The notes: a model not told the origin generated them from the sequence alone. Shown: positions 8,241-16,499, counted from the stretch's first letter. The stretch: DNA of 52,632 nucleotides from Epulopiscium sp. Nele67-Bin005 (GCA_002007365.1 LNZR01000084.1:1-52632), one strand, 5' to 3'. Made by a program: numbers and translations.

Positions 8241-9587
8241 TTATCCGTTAATACGTCCAATTAGTTGTTCTTTTAAGTCTTCATATCCACTTTTTCCAAG
8301 AAGTGCGAACATATTTTTCTTATATTCTTCAACTCCTGGTTGGTCAAATGGGTTAATTCCTAGTAAATATCCACTTAAACCACAAGCTTTTTCAAAGAAA
8401 TACACAAGTTTTCCAAAGTTGAAAGCGTTCATTTGCTCAACATTAATAATAATGTTTGGAACTCCACCATCAACGTGTGCAATAAGTGTTCCTTGGAATG
8501 CTTTTTGGTTTACAAATTCCATAGTTTGTCCTGATAAATAATTTAATCCATCTAAATCATTCTCAGCAGTTTTCATATCAACATCAAGCTCTGGATTTTC
8601 AATATTGATGATAGTTTCAAATAAGAAACGCCCACCATCTTGAATGTATTGACCAATTGAGTGTAGGTCAGTTGAGAAGTTTGCAGAAGAAGGATAGATA
8701 CCTTTTTTATCTTTTCCTTCACTTTCTCCATAAAGTTGTTTCCACCACTCACCAAAATATTGTAAAGATGGCTCATAGTTTGCAATAATTTCTACTGGTT
8801 TTTGACGAGCAAGTAAAATGTTTCTTGCCATAGCATATTGGTAAGCAGGATTTTGAGTATAATCTTCATTTGCATACTCAGAAGCTCCCTCAGCTGCTCC
8901 AGCCATAAGCTCAGCAATATCAATTCCTGCAACAGCAATTGGAAGTAATCCAACTGGAGTTAATACAGAAAAACGCCCTCCAACATCATCAGGAATAGTG
9001 AAAGTTTGGTAACCTTCATCTTTTGCAAGTGTTAATAACGCTCCTCTTGCTTTATCAGTTGTTGCATAAATACGATCTTTTGCCCCATCTTTTCCGTATT
9101 TATTTTCCATAAACTCTTTGAAAACTCTGAATGCGATAGCTGGCTCAGTAGTTGTCCCAGATTTTGAGATAACGTTCACACTAACTTCTTTACCTTCACA
9201 AACATCAAGTAAGTTTCTGATATATTTTCCTGAAATGTTGTTTCCTACGAAATAAACTTCTGGAGTTTTACGCTTGTCTTTTGGTAAAACATTGTAAAAC
9301 TGGTGGTTAAGTGCTTCGATACAAGCTCTAGCTCCTAAATACGATCCACCAATTCCAATAACAATTAAAACATCGCTATCAGCTTGAATTTTTTTACTAG
9401 CTTCTTGAATGCGTGCAAACTCTTCTTTATCATAATCGTTTGGTAAGTTTAACCAACCTAAAAAGTCTGCTCCAATTCCTGACTTGTCGTGTAACATATT
9501 GTGTGCAGTGTTTGCAAGTGGTTTTAAACACTCGAATTCATGTTGTGTGATACCTGCTTTAGAATAATCTACTGTGATTTTACTCAT
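8241..9587 (-). CDS. pgi: Glucose-6-phosphate isomerase
   Basis: 448 residues, the usual length of the short Firmicutes enzyme. Interconverts glucose-6-phosphate and fructose-6-phosphate in glycolysis. Visible signatures: [13 protein letters not shown] (phosphate binding), [28 protein letters not shown], and the C-terminal [14 protein letters not shown]. Catalytic Glu is in the ESEGKDKKG region. GGGAGGTT lies before the ATG. Confidence 0.97.
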   Translation of the reverse strand: MSKITVDYSKAGITQHEFECLKPLANTAHNMLHDKSGIGADFLGWLNLPNDYDKEEFARIQEASKKIQADSDVLIVIGIGGSYLGARACIEALNHQFYNVLPKDKRKTPEVYFVGNNISGKYIRNLLDVCEGKEVSVNVISKSGTTTEPAIAFRVFKEFMENKYGKDGAKDRIYATTDKARGALLTLAKDEGYQTFTIPDDVGGRFSVLTPVGLLPIAVAGIDIAELMAGAAEGASEYANEDYTQNPAYQYAMARNILLARQKPVEIIANYEPSLQYFGEWWKQLYGESEGKDKKGIYPSSANFSTDLHSIGQYIQDGGRFLFETIINIENPELDVDMKTAENDLDGLNYLSGQTMEFVNQKAFQGTLIAHVDGGVPNIIINVEQMNAFNFGKLVYFFEKACGLSGYLLGINPFDQPGVEEYKKNMFALLGKSGYEDLKEQLIGRING

Positions 9588-9683
9588 TATAAAACAACCT
9601 CCCTAGTAATTTTTACTTAAATTTGGACTACATCTCCCTTTAACTTTAACATATTGTCTTTATGTTTGCAAGTGTATATTTAA

Positions 9684-10454
9684 TTAAATTCCCATATCTT
9701 CAATAATTTCAAAAATATCCGTGTCACTAATATTCACTTTGGGACGGCTCTTAGGTTTATAAACGTTCTTTAATGTATCATCGTCTTGAATTTGTTGCAA
9801 TTTTAAGGAAATATTTTCAGATAAAGTAGCAGTTTCTTCCTTACTAATAGCACTTTCTTCCATATTTACTTGTTCTTGCATCTCAAGCAACAAAATTACA
9901 CTATTTAATTCATTAGTCAAACGTTGAATTTCTTTATTTTCTTCGTTTTGTTGACGTTCAAATTGATGTTGATTAATCAAAAAATCTTTTACAATCAAAA
10001 TTAATTCTTCTTTGGTAAATTTAATGCGACCAACAAAACCTAGACTTATAGAAAATAAACATATTACGATATTTAATCCTACATAAAAAATATTATTTAA
10101 CTCTAATAAATAAATTCCCATTTGCAAAATCCATATACCTAAAATAACAAACTTTAGATAAACAGAGATATATTCTATAAGGCTAAATTTGAATATCCCA
10201 ATATAATCTCTGGTAATTCTACGTCTTACAAACAAATCCACATCAGCTTGTCCATCATTAGAACGTTGTATCCCATTATAGTCTTCCAATAAATTACGTA
10301 AAAATTCAGTTTCAAGCTCTGATTTATAAACTTTGTTATCATTTAAAATAAGTACACTCGTATGGATTTTTGTAAAATAATTTCGCATCATATAGGTAGT
10401 TAGAAGCTGGACTAATATTAGAGCCACATTTAAATATAAAAAAAGTATAACCAA
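9684..10454 (-). CDS. Membrane protein with C-terminal coiled coil
   Basis: 256 residues, no family recognised. It starts at a TTG (10452-10454), chosen because AAGGAGG lies seven bases before it. Transmembrane segments: about residues 1-22, then two close together at about 88-112 and 115-138. The C-terminal half is Gln/Glu-rich and predicted coiled coil (about 160-200), with a Pro/Lys segment near the end. The head after the first helix is likely cytosolic. It has its own promoter at 10489-10516 and lies between pgi and mtnN. Function unknown. Confidence 0.75.
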   Translation of the reverse strand: MVILFLYLNVALILVQLLTTYMMRNYFTKIHTSVLILNDNKVYKSELETEFLRNLLEDYNGIQRSNDGQADVDLFVRRRITRDYIGIFKFSLIEYISVYLKFVILGIWILQMGIYLLELNNIFYVGLNIVICLFSISLGFVGRIKFTKEELILIVKDFLINQHQFERQQNEENKEIQRLTNELNSVILLLEMQEQVNMEESAISKEETATLSENISLKLQQIQDDDTLKNVYKPKSRPKVNISDTDIFEIIEDMGI

Positions 10455-10488
10455 AATAATTCCTCCTTAAATAAAGTCAGTCATTTTG

Positions 10489-10516
10489 ATTATACCATTT
10501 TTTCCTAAATTTACAA
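10489..10516 (-). promoter_or_regulatory. Sigma-A promoter with extended -10
   Basis: TTGTAA, 16-base spacer, then TGG before a perfect TATAAT (TGn extended -10) on the minus strand. Drives the coiled-coil membrane protein and sits directly behind the mtnN stop. Confidence 0.6.
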
Positions 10517-10518
10517 TG

Positions 10519-11217
10519 TTAAATTTTTTCTATAATGCTGTTTATCATAGCTGTAGCATTTCTAGCAGCAAGCTCTGTAAAATCTTCAAAATTAACTTCT
10601 GCGCTATAATCAGCCTTATCAGAAATTGCTCGAATAATTACAAATGGAATTTGGTTTAGATAACAAACATGAGCAATTGCAGCCCCTTCCATTTCGGCAC
10701 AATATGCTGTAAAAGTTGAATAAATATCCTCTTTAACTTCAATACTACACACAAACTGGTCGCCACTTGCAACTCTCCCAACATAAACCTCATGCTCTCC
10801 AGAAAGTGTATTTGCTGCCTCTTTTGCAAGCTCAATTAGTTGACCATCTGCCTCAAAAAATGATTTATCCATACGAGGAATAGTCCCTTTTGGGTCACCA
10901 AATGCCGTAGTATCCATATCATGTTGCACTGTGTCGCTAGAAATTACAATATCTCCAATATTGATATCTGGGTGTAATCCACCAGCAACACCAGTATTTA
11001 TAATACAATCGACATTAAAATGGTCAATCAAAACTTGCGTACAAACAGCTGAATTCACTTTTCCAATTCCACATTTTACCACAACAACTTGTTTGTTTTT
11101 TAATGTGCCAGAACAAAAAGTCATGCTTGCTTTCTCAACAGTCTCTTCAATTTCCATCTTTCTTTTTAGTGCAATAACTTCTTCGTCCATTGCTCCTATA
11201 ATTCCAATTTTTTGCAT
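10519..11217 (-). CDS. mtnN: 5'-methylthioadenosine/S-adenosylhomocysteine nucleosidase
   Basis: 232 residues, typical length. Hydrolyses MTA and SAH to adenine and the thioribose moiety, in the methionine salvage and activated methyl cycles. Signatures: IGIIGAMDEEV at the start with catalytic Glu near residue 12, NTGVAGG, MEGAAIAHVC carrying the substrate-binding Met-Glu, and ISDKAD with the catalytic Asp. AAGGAGAG precedes the ATG. Confidence 0.95.
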   Translation of the reverse strand: MQKIGIIGAMDEEVIALKRKMEIEETVEKASMTFCSGTLKNKQVVVVKCGIGKVNSAVCTQVLIDHFNVDCIINTGVAGGLHPDINIGDIVISSDTVQHDMDTTAFGDPKGTIPRMDKSFFEADGQLIELAKEAANTLSGEHEVYVGRVASGDQFVCSIEVKEDIYSTFTAYCAEMEGAAIAHVCYLNQIPFVIIRAISDKADYSAEVNFEDFTELAARNATAMINSIIEKI

Positions 11218-11261
11218 TAGTATCTCTCCTTGAATTTAAATTTCTCTAACATTGTATCACA

Positions 11262-11642
11262 TTATTTTACTTTTGCACATTGAGTTTTTAACTTTGCAGT
11301 AATCAAATTTCTAAGTTTGTCTGGGTCGCTCTCCCAATACTCCTTAATATCTTCCATATTTTCGATTAAAGTATTTAAAAATAATTCAACCCATTTTGCA
11401 ACTTGACTAGTAGAAAGTTGTGCAGAATTATATTTAATAGTAATTGTTCCTTGTAAGTAGTCAACTTTTACATGGTTAACACCTTGTAAAATATGGAAAA
11501 GTGGCACGATTTCATCTTCATAAAATTGCCAATCAGTAGATAATTGTTGAAGCCTTGCAGTATGTAGTTGCATTAAGCCATCTTCTTGATAAATGATTTT
11601 TAAATTAATATAGTTTTTGATGAACTGTTGTTTTAAACCCAT
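11262..11642 (-). CDS. Small protein with HMA-like fold
   Basis: 126 residues from the ATG at 11642. A GTG nine bases earlier is in frame but sits right against the GGGAG site, so the ATG is preferred. The segment from about residue 40 (LFHILQGVNHVKVDYLQGTITIKYNSAQLSTSQVAKWV, read in two parts) has the beta-alpha-beta pattern of heavy-metal-associated (HMA-like) domains, but lacks the CxxC metal motif. The function is unknown. It lies between spoIIID and mtnN on the same strand, behind a hairpin. Confidence 0.65.
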   Translation of the reverse strand: MGLKQQFIKNYINLKIIYQEDGLMQLHTARLQQLSTDWQFYEDEIVPLFHILQGVNHVKVDYLQGTITIKYNSAQLSTSQVAKWVELFLNTLIENMEDIKEYWESDPDKLRNLITAKLKTQCAKVK

Positions 11643-11669
11643 TGTGGACACGCTCCCTTTACATACAAA

Positions 11670-11695
11670 ATGCTAGCTGGAAACCCAACTAGCAT
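11670..11695 (-). terminator. Terminator after spoIIID
   Basis: Stem ATGCTAGCTGG / CCAACTAGCAT with a four-base loop; only a short T run (TTTTG) follows on the minus strand, so termination may be partial. Confidence 0.6.
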
Positions 11696-11703
11696 CTGTT
11701 TAT

Positions 11704-11958
11704 TTATTTAACTATTCCTGAATACTTCTCCTTAGTTGCTAAACCACCTCTTAGATGTCTTTCGGCTTTATTTAATTCTAAGATTTGTCTTGCTTCCATT
11801 GCTAACTTTGGATTGATTTTCTCTAGTCTCTCAGTAACATCTTTATGTACCGTACTTTTACTGATACCAAATTTCTTTGCTGTTTCTCTTACTGTAGCGT
11901 TTGAATTAATAATAAATTTAGCTGCTTCTATGGCTCTTTCTTCAATATATGGTTTCAA
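11704..11958 (-). CDS. spoIIID: Sporulation transcription regulator SpoIIID
   Basis: 84 residues. SpoIIID is the small DNA-binding protein of the mother cell that adjusts the sigma-E regulon. The helix-turn-helix VRETAKKFGISKSTVHKDVTERL (about residues 23-45) is almost the family consensus, followed by the RHLRGGLATKEKY tail that contacts DNA. The start is a TTG at 11956-11958, with a GGGGG ribosome site inside a small hairpin (11960-11974). Its place next to spoIIQ and spoIID is the conserved Firmicutes order. Confidence 0.96.
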   Translation of the reverse strand: MKPYIEERAIEAAKFIINSNATVRETAKKFGISKSTVHKDVTERLEKINPKLAMEARQILELNKAERHLRGGLATKEKYSGIVK

Positions 11959-11959
11959 G

Positions 11960-11974
11960 AAAAGGCCCCCTTTT
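11960..11974 (-). promoter_or_regulatory. Hairpin covering the spoIIID ribosome site
   Basis: On the mRNA the bases AAAAGG-GGG-CCTTTT form a six-pair hairpin that encloses the Shine-Dalgarno sequence, immediately before a TTG start codon. Seen directly; a role in keeping translation low is inference. Confidence 0.45.
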
Positions 11975-11992
11975 AAACTGACTCTTATTTAA

Positions 11993-12021
11993 ATGATATG
12001 CCAGAAGATGACGATTTATTC
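11993..12021 (-). promoter_or_regulatory. Possible sigma-E promoter of spoIIID
   Basis: GAATAAA at 12015-12021, a 14-base spacer and CATATCAT at 11993-12000, similar to the sigma-E pattern (KMATATT, 14-15, CATACANT). In Bacillus spoIIID is under sigma-E, so position and match agree, but the match is partial. Confidence 0.45.
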
Positions 12022-12073
12022 CTACTAAATTACCAATATATGAAAAATTTTTAAATTTTTTTCAAATTTTAAT

Positions 12074-12105
12074 ATAAATAGGAAGGAAAAGCCCCTCCTA
12101 TTTAT
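12074..12105 (-). terminator. Hairpin after spoIIQ
   Basis: Perfect ten-base arms ATAAATAGGA / TCCTATTTAT around a 12-base loop, just past the spoIIQ stop. There is no clean T run, so it may act as a weak terminator or an mRNA-stabilising end. Confidence 0.55.
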
Positions 12106-12114
12106 GAAAAATTA

Positions 12115-13152
12115 CTATTTACTAATTAAAAACTCTTCTGGGTTTACAACCTCGCCATTGTGTCTAACTTGTAAATAAATGTTACTTCCTTCAGATACAA
12201 AAGGTCCAGTTCCTGTTCCGATAGTCCCAAGGGTATCTCCAGTTTGAACTACCTGACCTAATAAATCCGAATTAATTACTCCATTTTGGAAACCATAAAT
12301 ACTCTCGTATCCGTTTCCGTGGTCAATCACCATAACCTCACCAATATTCCCAACATTAATTAACGTAGAAATTGAAGTAAAGTCTTTGGTAATGTCTACT
12401 ACTACACCATCTGCAGGAGCAGTAACTGCCTCTCCAACTTCTCCATCAATACATATTCCAAAAGTACGCATAGTTTGGCTAAGTCCTTCACTAAACCAGT
12501 GAGCAGTGTTGTTATCCCTATATGGCACAATTATATTTCCGTCAATTGGCCAACTAAACATATCCTCATCATCAAAAAATGGTGATATATCTTGAGATGA
12601 AGTCGATGAGAAATTTTCTCCCTCAACTTCTGCTGTAGCATCAACATAAGCTTCATCATCAGAACTTGCCTCATCATTAGCAACAGTTGTATCATCTGCC
12701 ACTTCATTAGTTGCATCTTCTGTTTCAATTTCATCAATTTCAGTTTCTTCTACATCATTTGAGCTTGAAATTTGCTCAGACATAGCAGCAACTAGTTCCT
12801 CTTCATCATCGTCAGTTGAAATAAATACATCTTCAACTCCAGCATCTTCAGAAACTATAGCTTCCATAGAGTCCTCAAACTCATTTTCGTAAATTTCACT
12901 AAAGAAATCATCTGGGTCAATATCAGAAAAATCATTCAGGTAATAATCATATGAATAATCGTAAGAAAAGCTAGGCTCTGTAAAAATAGCCTCACTACTT
13001 ACTGGCTCACTCACCTCATACGGTTCAGGTTGCATACTACCACTTGAGTCTGGCATTAAAAATACCGTTGCGATTGCTCCTAAACTGATTGTTCCTACTG
13101 CTAAATAAAACCCATAATTTTTAAAGAATTCTTGTAATTTGTCTTTGTTCAT
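12115..13152 (-). CDS. spoIIQ: SpoIIQ-like protein with degenerate LytM/M23 domain
   Basis: 345 residues. SpoIIQ is the forespore half of the SpoIIQ-SpoIIIAH channel that joins forespore and mother cell during engulfment. Seen: one transmembrane helix at about 14-33, a long acidic low-complexity linker (about 40-200), then an M23/LytM fold from about 205 to the end (GEAVTAPADGVV, VIDHGNGYESIYG, GDTLGTIGTG, LQVRHNG). The zinc ligand positions are all replaced: TFGIC for HxGxD, YGF for YxH and NIY for HxH. GGAGGTG precedes the ATG. A consensus sigma-F promoter lies upstream, and spoIID and spoIIID flank it. Confidence 0.9.
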   Translation of the reverse strand: MNKDKLQEFFKNYGFYLAVGTISLGAIATVFLMPDSSGSMQPEPYEVSEPVSSEAIFTEPSFSYDYSYDYYLNDFSDIDPDDFFSEIYENEFEDSMEAIVSEDAGVEDVFISTDDDEEELVAAMSEQISSSNDVEETEIDEIETEDATNEVADDTTVANDEASSDDEAYVDATAEVEGENFSSTSSQDISPFFDDEDMFSWPIDGNIIVPYRDNNTAHWFSEGLSQTMRTFGICIDGEVGEAVTAPADGVVVDITKDFTSISTLINVGNIGEVMVIDHGNGYESIYGFQNGVINSDLLGQVVQTGDTLGTIGTGTGPFVSEGSNIYLQVRHNGEVVNPEEFLISK

Positions 13153-13174
13153 TCTTTAACACCTCCAACGATTA

Positions 13175-13204
13175 GATTATCGCCAGAGATTTTTGCTTTT
13201 ATAC
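13175..13204 (-). promoter_or_regulatory. Sigma-F promoter of spoIIQ
   Basis: On the minus strand: GTATA (13200-13204), a 15-base spacer, then GGCGATAATC (13175-13184). This fits every fixed position of the sigma-F pattern GYATA-N15/16-GGnnAnAnT. In Bacillus subtilis spoIIQ is a sigma-F gene, so the site also confirms the identity of the gene. Confidence 0.8.
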
Positions 13205-13225
13205 AACTAAAAAAAATTTTTTTAT

Positions 13226-14122
13226 TTATTCCATAAAAAATACGATATCAACACCCGAAAAATAGTGTTTTAAAATATCTCGATAAGTAGCTCCAGCCAT
13301 TGCCATTTCATTAGCGCCGTTCTGACTAAGCCCCAAACCATGACCACTTCCATTCACCAAAAAATTTATTTTTTTATCTTGAATATCTAACGTAATATTA
13401 CTAGAATTCAATCCAAAAATTTCCATAAATTCTTCTTCATTTAAAATAATACTCCCAAATTGGATTTGTTGAATGTGACCACTTTTATCCTTTTGAACGA
13501 TTTGAATTTGCTGAGCAATATAATTAACATCTAAAATACTATTAGGATAAATACTCTCTAACATTTGCACAATTTGCTCCTTAGAATAGGAAACAACTTG
13601 AACTTGAACATCACAAGGACTCTCAACAGCCTTCAAATAAGGGACATCAACCCCATACACATCAACGGCATCACGAGTATAACCACCACTTTCACGGTGA
13701 TAAACAGGTTCAATTATCTCTCCATCATACTGCAAAATCTCATTAGTTGTATCATATAGAGCCAGTCTATATAATTCATAAACTTCTTCATAATCTTCTT
13801 TCCACAAATCTCTCATCTGATTTATAGTGAGTGCCTCAAACTGACTCTCACCCTTGCCATCAGCTTGATTTTTCATATAAGTACGCAAAATTACAGCATT
13901 AGCACGAACAGCTTCATAATGATAATAAACAGGAACTTCCTTTGCCAAAATACCTATCATCTCTTGTTCTAGGAGCAATTTCTCCTCATCTTGCGCCACA
14001 GTTTGGGTACTCATAGCCTGTACGACTTCTTTTTTATGATGCCCACCAAACAAAACTATCGTTGCAGGTATACACACCAAACACAACAAAATACCACCAA
14101 GATAAGTAAGTATTCTTTTCAT
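13226..14122 (-). CDS. spoIID: Stage II sporulation protein D (SpoIID transglycosylase)
   Basis: 298 residues. SpoIID is the membrane-anchored lytic transglycosylase of the DMP complex that thins septal peptidoglycan during engulfment. Seen: an N-terminal membrane anchor (about 5-25), the AKEVPVYYHYEAVRANAVILRTY block holding the catalytic Glu, the YHRESGG segment, and the C-terminal GSGHGLGLSQNGANEMA block. The length is a little short of Bacillus SpoIID (about 340). It lies upstream of spoIIQ on the same strand, 73 bases away, and spoIIQ has its own forespore promoter between them. Confidence 0.96.
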   Translation of the reverse strand: MKRILTYLGGILLCLVCIPATIVLFGGHHKKEVVQAMSTQTVAQDEEKLLLEQEMIGILAKEVPVYYHYEAVRANAVILRTYMKNQADGKGESQFEALTINQMRDLWKEDYEEVYELYRLALYDTTNEILQYDGEIIEPVYHRESGGYTRDAVDVYGVDVPYLKAVESPCDVQVQVVSYSKEQIVQMLESIYPNSILDVNYIAQQIQIVQKDKSGHIQQIQFGSIILNEEEFMEIFGLNSSNITLDIQDKKINFLVNGSGHGLGLSQNGANEMAMAGATYRDILKHYFSGVDIVFFME

Positions 14123-14151
14123 TTTATCGCCTCCAAGTATCTATTATTAAT

Positions 14152-14180
14152 ATTATATGAAATTTAAATTAATTTAAGAC
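14152..14180 (-). promoter_or_regulatory. Possible sigma-E promoter of spoIID
   Basis: CATATAAT at 14152-14159 preceded 14 bases upstream by GTCTTAA. The -10 fits sigma-E (CATAnnnT); the -35 match is poor. spoIID is a sigma-E gene in Bacillus, which is the main reason for the call. Confidence 0.35.
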
Positions 14181-14385
14181 TAATCCCAATAAAAATATTT
14201 TTTTAAAATTAAGAAAAAAATATTTACAAATATTTACAAATACGTAATAGTTAATAAGTTTTTTTAACCCAAACTTAACCCAATTATAAATTTATTTACT
14301 TTTTGTTTATATTTTATTGGTAAACATATGATATATTATTTTTTGTTAGTAAATAAATTTTATATGAAGAAAGTGAGTATATACA

Positions 14386-14931
14386 ATGAAATTAGAACAA
14401 TTCAAAGAGCTTATGGCTAGCACTCAAGTTTTAAACTGTGGAGTAACATTCAAAGATGGAACGGAAAATTTATTTCCAATTTTTGGATACAATATTAACA
14501 TATGTGGCGAAAATACTGTAGTAAATTTACAAAGTTTATCAGCATATGAGAGGTATAGTTGTTTTATGATTGATGATATTGAAAGTATGCATCTTGATGG
14601 CTCGGAACTTAAACTTAATCTTGCATACACCCCGTGTCAAATTAAATATACTGTTACAGATGAAATTTTAGACCGTACTACATATCCATCAATGTTAGGA
14701 ATGTATTATACTGTTAAAATGAACTTAGAAAATACAGTTCAAGTAAATATTTTAAACGATAAATACAACAAAACTTTTGTAATTAATACTTTTGAATTAA
14801 ACCTTTCAACGCTAAATCTATTAGATTGTTACACAAAAGAAAGTTTTTCAATGCCAACACAAAAAATTAAATCTATGGACATGACTATTAAAACTGATGG
14901 AAAAGTATTTGTAGACGTTCATACTATGTAA
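14386..14931 (+). CDS. Conserved-looking protein of unknown function
   Basis: 181 residues, no family recognised and no signal peptide or membrane segment. The sequence is beta-rich, with alternating hydrophobic residues and repeated short stretches such as VNLQSLS, LKLNLAY, VQVNILN and FELNLST, which suggests a two-part beta-sandwich or PilZ-like fold. A weak GAAAGTGAG lies before the ATG, and a strong terminator follows at once, so it is a monocistronic unit. It lies between spoIID and the GntR-ABC cluster, both pointing away. Confidence 0.7.
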   Translation: MKLEQFKELMASTQVLNCGVTFKDGTENLFPIFGYNINICGENTVVNLQSLSAYERYSCFMIDDIESMHLDGSELKLNLAYTPCQIKYTVTDEILDRTTYPSMLGMYYTVKMNLENTVQVNILNDKYNKTFVINTFELNLSTLNLLDCYTKESFSMPTQKIKSMDMTIKTDGKVFVDVHTM

Positions 14932-14971
14932 AAAAAAAGCTATAGACCTAAAAAGTTTATAGCTTTTTTTG
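14931..14971 (+). terminator. Rho-independent terminator
   Basis: A stem of AAAAAGCTATA against its complement TTATAGCTTTTT ends in seven T residues, starting at the stop codon of the preceding gene. Confidence 0.85.
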
Positions 14972-15135
14972 AGTTCTTTCCTATTATATAGCAAATTATA
15001 TAGCAAATCAAATTTATATATAACTATCCTTACAAATAAAACAATATATATTTACTACTTCAAAAATACACATCAATATCCAAATCTTAAAATAACAAAA
15101 ATCTCATACCACTTTTCCTAATAACTTTCTAAAGC

Positions 15136-15173
15136 TAATTTCAAAAATCGTGATGATCGTACATTTTTGTCAG
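15136..15173 (-). repeat. Dispersed intergenic repeat, reverse copy
   Basis: Read on the minus strand this contains GACAAAAATGTACG, then ATCATCACGATTTTT and AATTAGCTT in the same order as the copies at 26.5 kb, with a gap of about 14 bases missing between the last two blocks. Confidence 0.6.
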
Positions 15174-15353
15174 CTTTTAAGTTGACCTTAAAACTATATT
15201 CTATCTGTTATTTTGCTCCTTAATACAACTACTACTACCTTCTTAATACAGTGATAACTTAATAAATTTATTTTATTTCAAAAAATATCATCACTATAAA
15301 CCTTGATTTTTCAATGATTATCTATTATTTTTAAATAAAATCCAAAAATCTTA

Positions 15354-15382
15354 TTGACAAATTTGTTTCCATATACTACTAT
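15354..15382 (+). promoter_or_regulatory. Sigma-A promoter of the GntR-ABC-DUF4097 operon
   Basis: Perfect TTGACA at 15354-15359, 17-base spacer, and TACTAT at 15377-15382. Transcription would start within the palindromic operator that follows. Confidence 0.7.
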
Positions 15383-15402
15383 TGTATTAATCACTTAATA
15401 CA
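15383..15402 (+). promoter_or_regulatory. Palindromic operator for the GntR regulator
   Basis: A perfect inverted repeat, TGTATTAA-N4-TTAATACA, directly after the -10 box. A further half-site TTAATACA follows at 15411-15418. The dyad at the start point of an operon led by a YtrA-type GntR gene is the classic place for autorepression; binding itself is inferred. Confidence 0.7.
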
Positions 15403-15433
15403 AAGTTACATTAATACAATAAGGAGGTGAGGT

Positions 15434-15823
15434 ATGGCTTGGGAGTTTAATTCTGACAAACCAATTTACTGGCAAATAGTAGATATTATTAAGTTTGAAA
15501 TTATTATCGGCAAGTATAAAAATGGTGAAAAACTAAGTTCTGTTAGAGAATTTGCACAAGAAGCAGGCGTTAACCCAAATACAATGCAAAGAGCATTTAC
15601 AGAATTAGAACGAGAAAATTTGGTATTTAGCGAAAGGACAAATGGAAGATTTGTAACGGAGGATAGGGATTTGATTAATAGATTTAGAGAAGAATATGCA
15701 CAAAATTGTATTGAAAAAATTACTAAACAACTTTTAGATTTGGGATATAGCAAAGAAGAATTACTGTCATTATTACAAAAAAATATCGAAAGTGAGGTCA
15801 CTAAAAATGATTGTACAGTTTAA
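15434..15823 (+). CDS. GntR-family regulator, YtrA subfamily
   Basis: 129 residues, the short form typical of the YtrA subfamily. The N-terminal winged helix (about 8-75) has the family features: PIYWQIVDIIKFEIIIGKY, GEKLSSVREFAQEAGVNPNTMQRAF and a wing ending RFVTED. The short C-terminal helical tail (about 80-129) dimerises in this subfamily and has no ligand-binding FadR/HutC domain. AAGGAGGTGAGG precedes the ATG. Its end overlaps the ABC ATPase gene by 17 bases, so they are co-translated. It most likely represses its own operon. Confidence 0.93.
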   Translation: MAWEFNSDKPIYWQIVDIIKFEIIIGKYKNGEKLSSVREFAQEAGVNPNTMQRAFTELERENLVFSERTNGRFVTEDRDLINRFREEYAQNCIEKITKQLLDLGYSKEELLSLLQKNIESEVTKNDCTV

Positions 15824-16499
15824 AAATATTAGTAAAACTTATAGAAAAAAAGTAGCTCTTAATAATGTAAACATTGAAATTCCAGAGGGTAGAGTAGTTG
15901 GATTGTTAGGCCCTAACGGAAGTGGCAAAAGTACAATGATTAAACTTATGAACGGACTTATTCAACCAAACCATGGGAAAATTTTGATTGATGGCAAAAA
16001 AATTTCACAATCAACCCATAACTTAATTGCATATTTACCAGAAAGAACTTATTTAAATAATCATATGAACGCTATACAATTAATAGATTTTTTTGGTGAT
16101 TTTTATAGTAATTTTAATAAAGAAAGAGCTGTGTCTATGTTAAAAGAGCTTAATATTAACCTAGAAGACAAACTTTCTACTATGTCAAAAGGAACTAAAG
16201 AAAAAGTTCAACTTATTTTGGTTATGGCCAGAGATGCCAAACTTTATATATTAGATGAGCCAATTGGAGGGGTTGACCCTGCTGGAAGAGATTATATTTT
16301 GGGGACAATTATTAGAAATTATGACCCAGAAAGCACTCTAATTATTGCAACTCATCTTATTCAAGAAGTTGAAAATATTTGTGATGATATTATTTTTATC
16401 CACAATGGGATTATTAAACTTCATGGCAATGTTGATGACTTACGAGAAGAAAACGGAAAATCAATTGATAACTTATTTAGGGAGATGTTTAAATGTTAG
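15807..16499 (+). CDS. ABC transporter ATP-binding protein (YtrB-like)
   Basis: 230 residues from the ATG at 15807; a GTG five codons upstream is possible but GAGGTCA spaces better to the ATG. Walker A is GPNGSGKST (about residue 33), Walker B is LYILDEPIGGVDP and the switch His is in IATHLIQEVE. The signature loop reads MSKGTKEKVQL, a departure from LSGGQ shared with some ABC-2 type drug-export ATPases. It energises the membrane protein encoded next, with which it overlaps by seven bases (ATGTTAG). Confidence 0.93.
   Translation: MIVQFKNISKTYRKKVALNNVNIEIPEGRVVGLLGPNGSGKSTMIKLMNGLIQPNHGKILIDGKKISQSTHNLIAYLPERTYLNNHMNAIQLIDFFGDFYSNFNKERAVSMLKELNINLEDKLSTMSKGTKEKVQLILVMARDAKLYILDEPIGGVDPAGRDYILGTIIRNYDPESTLIIATHLIQEVENICDDIIFIHNGIIKLHGNVDDLREENGKSIDNLFREMFKC

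Larger units (their letters stand above)
14972..15433. other. Regulatory intergenic region upstream of the GntR-ABC operon
   Basis: A gene-free stretch of 462 bases. It holds an inverse copy of the dispersed intergenic repeat (about 15136-15173), four TTAATACA half-sites (15220, 15243, 15395 and 15411), and the operon promoter and palindromic operator at 15354-15402. No open frame is convincing. Confidence 0.6.
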
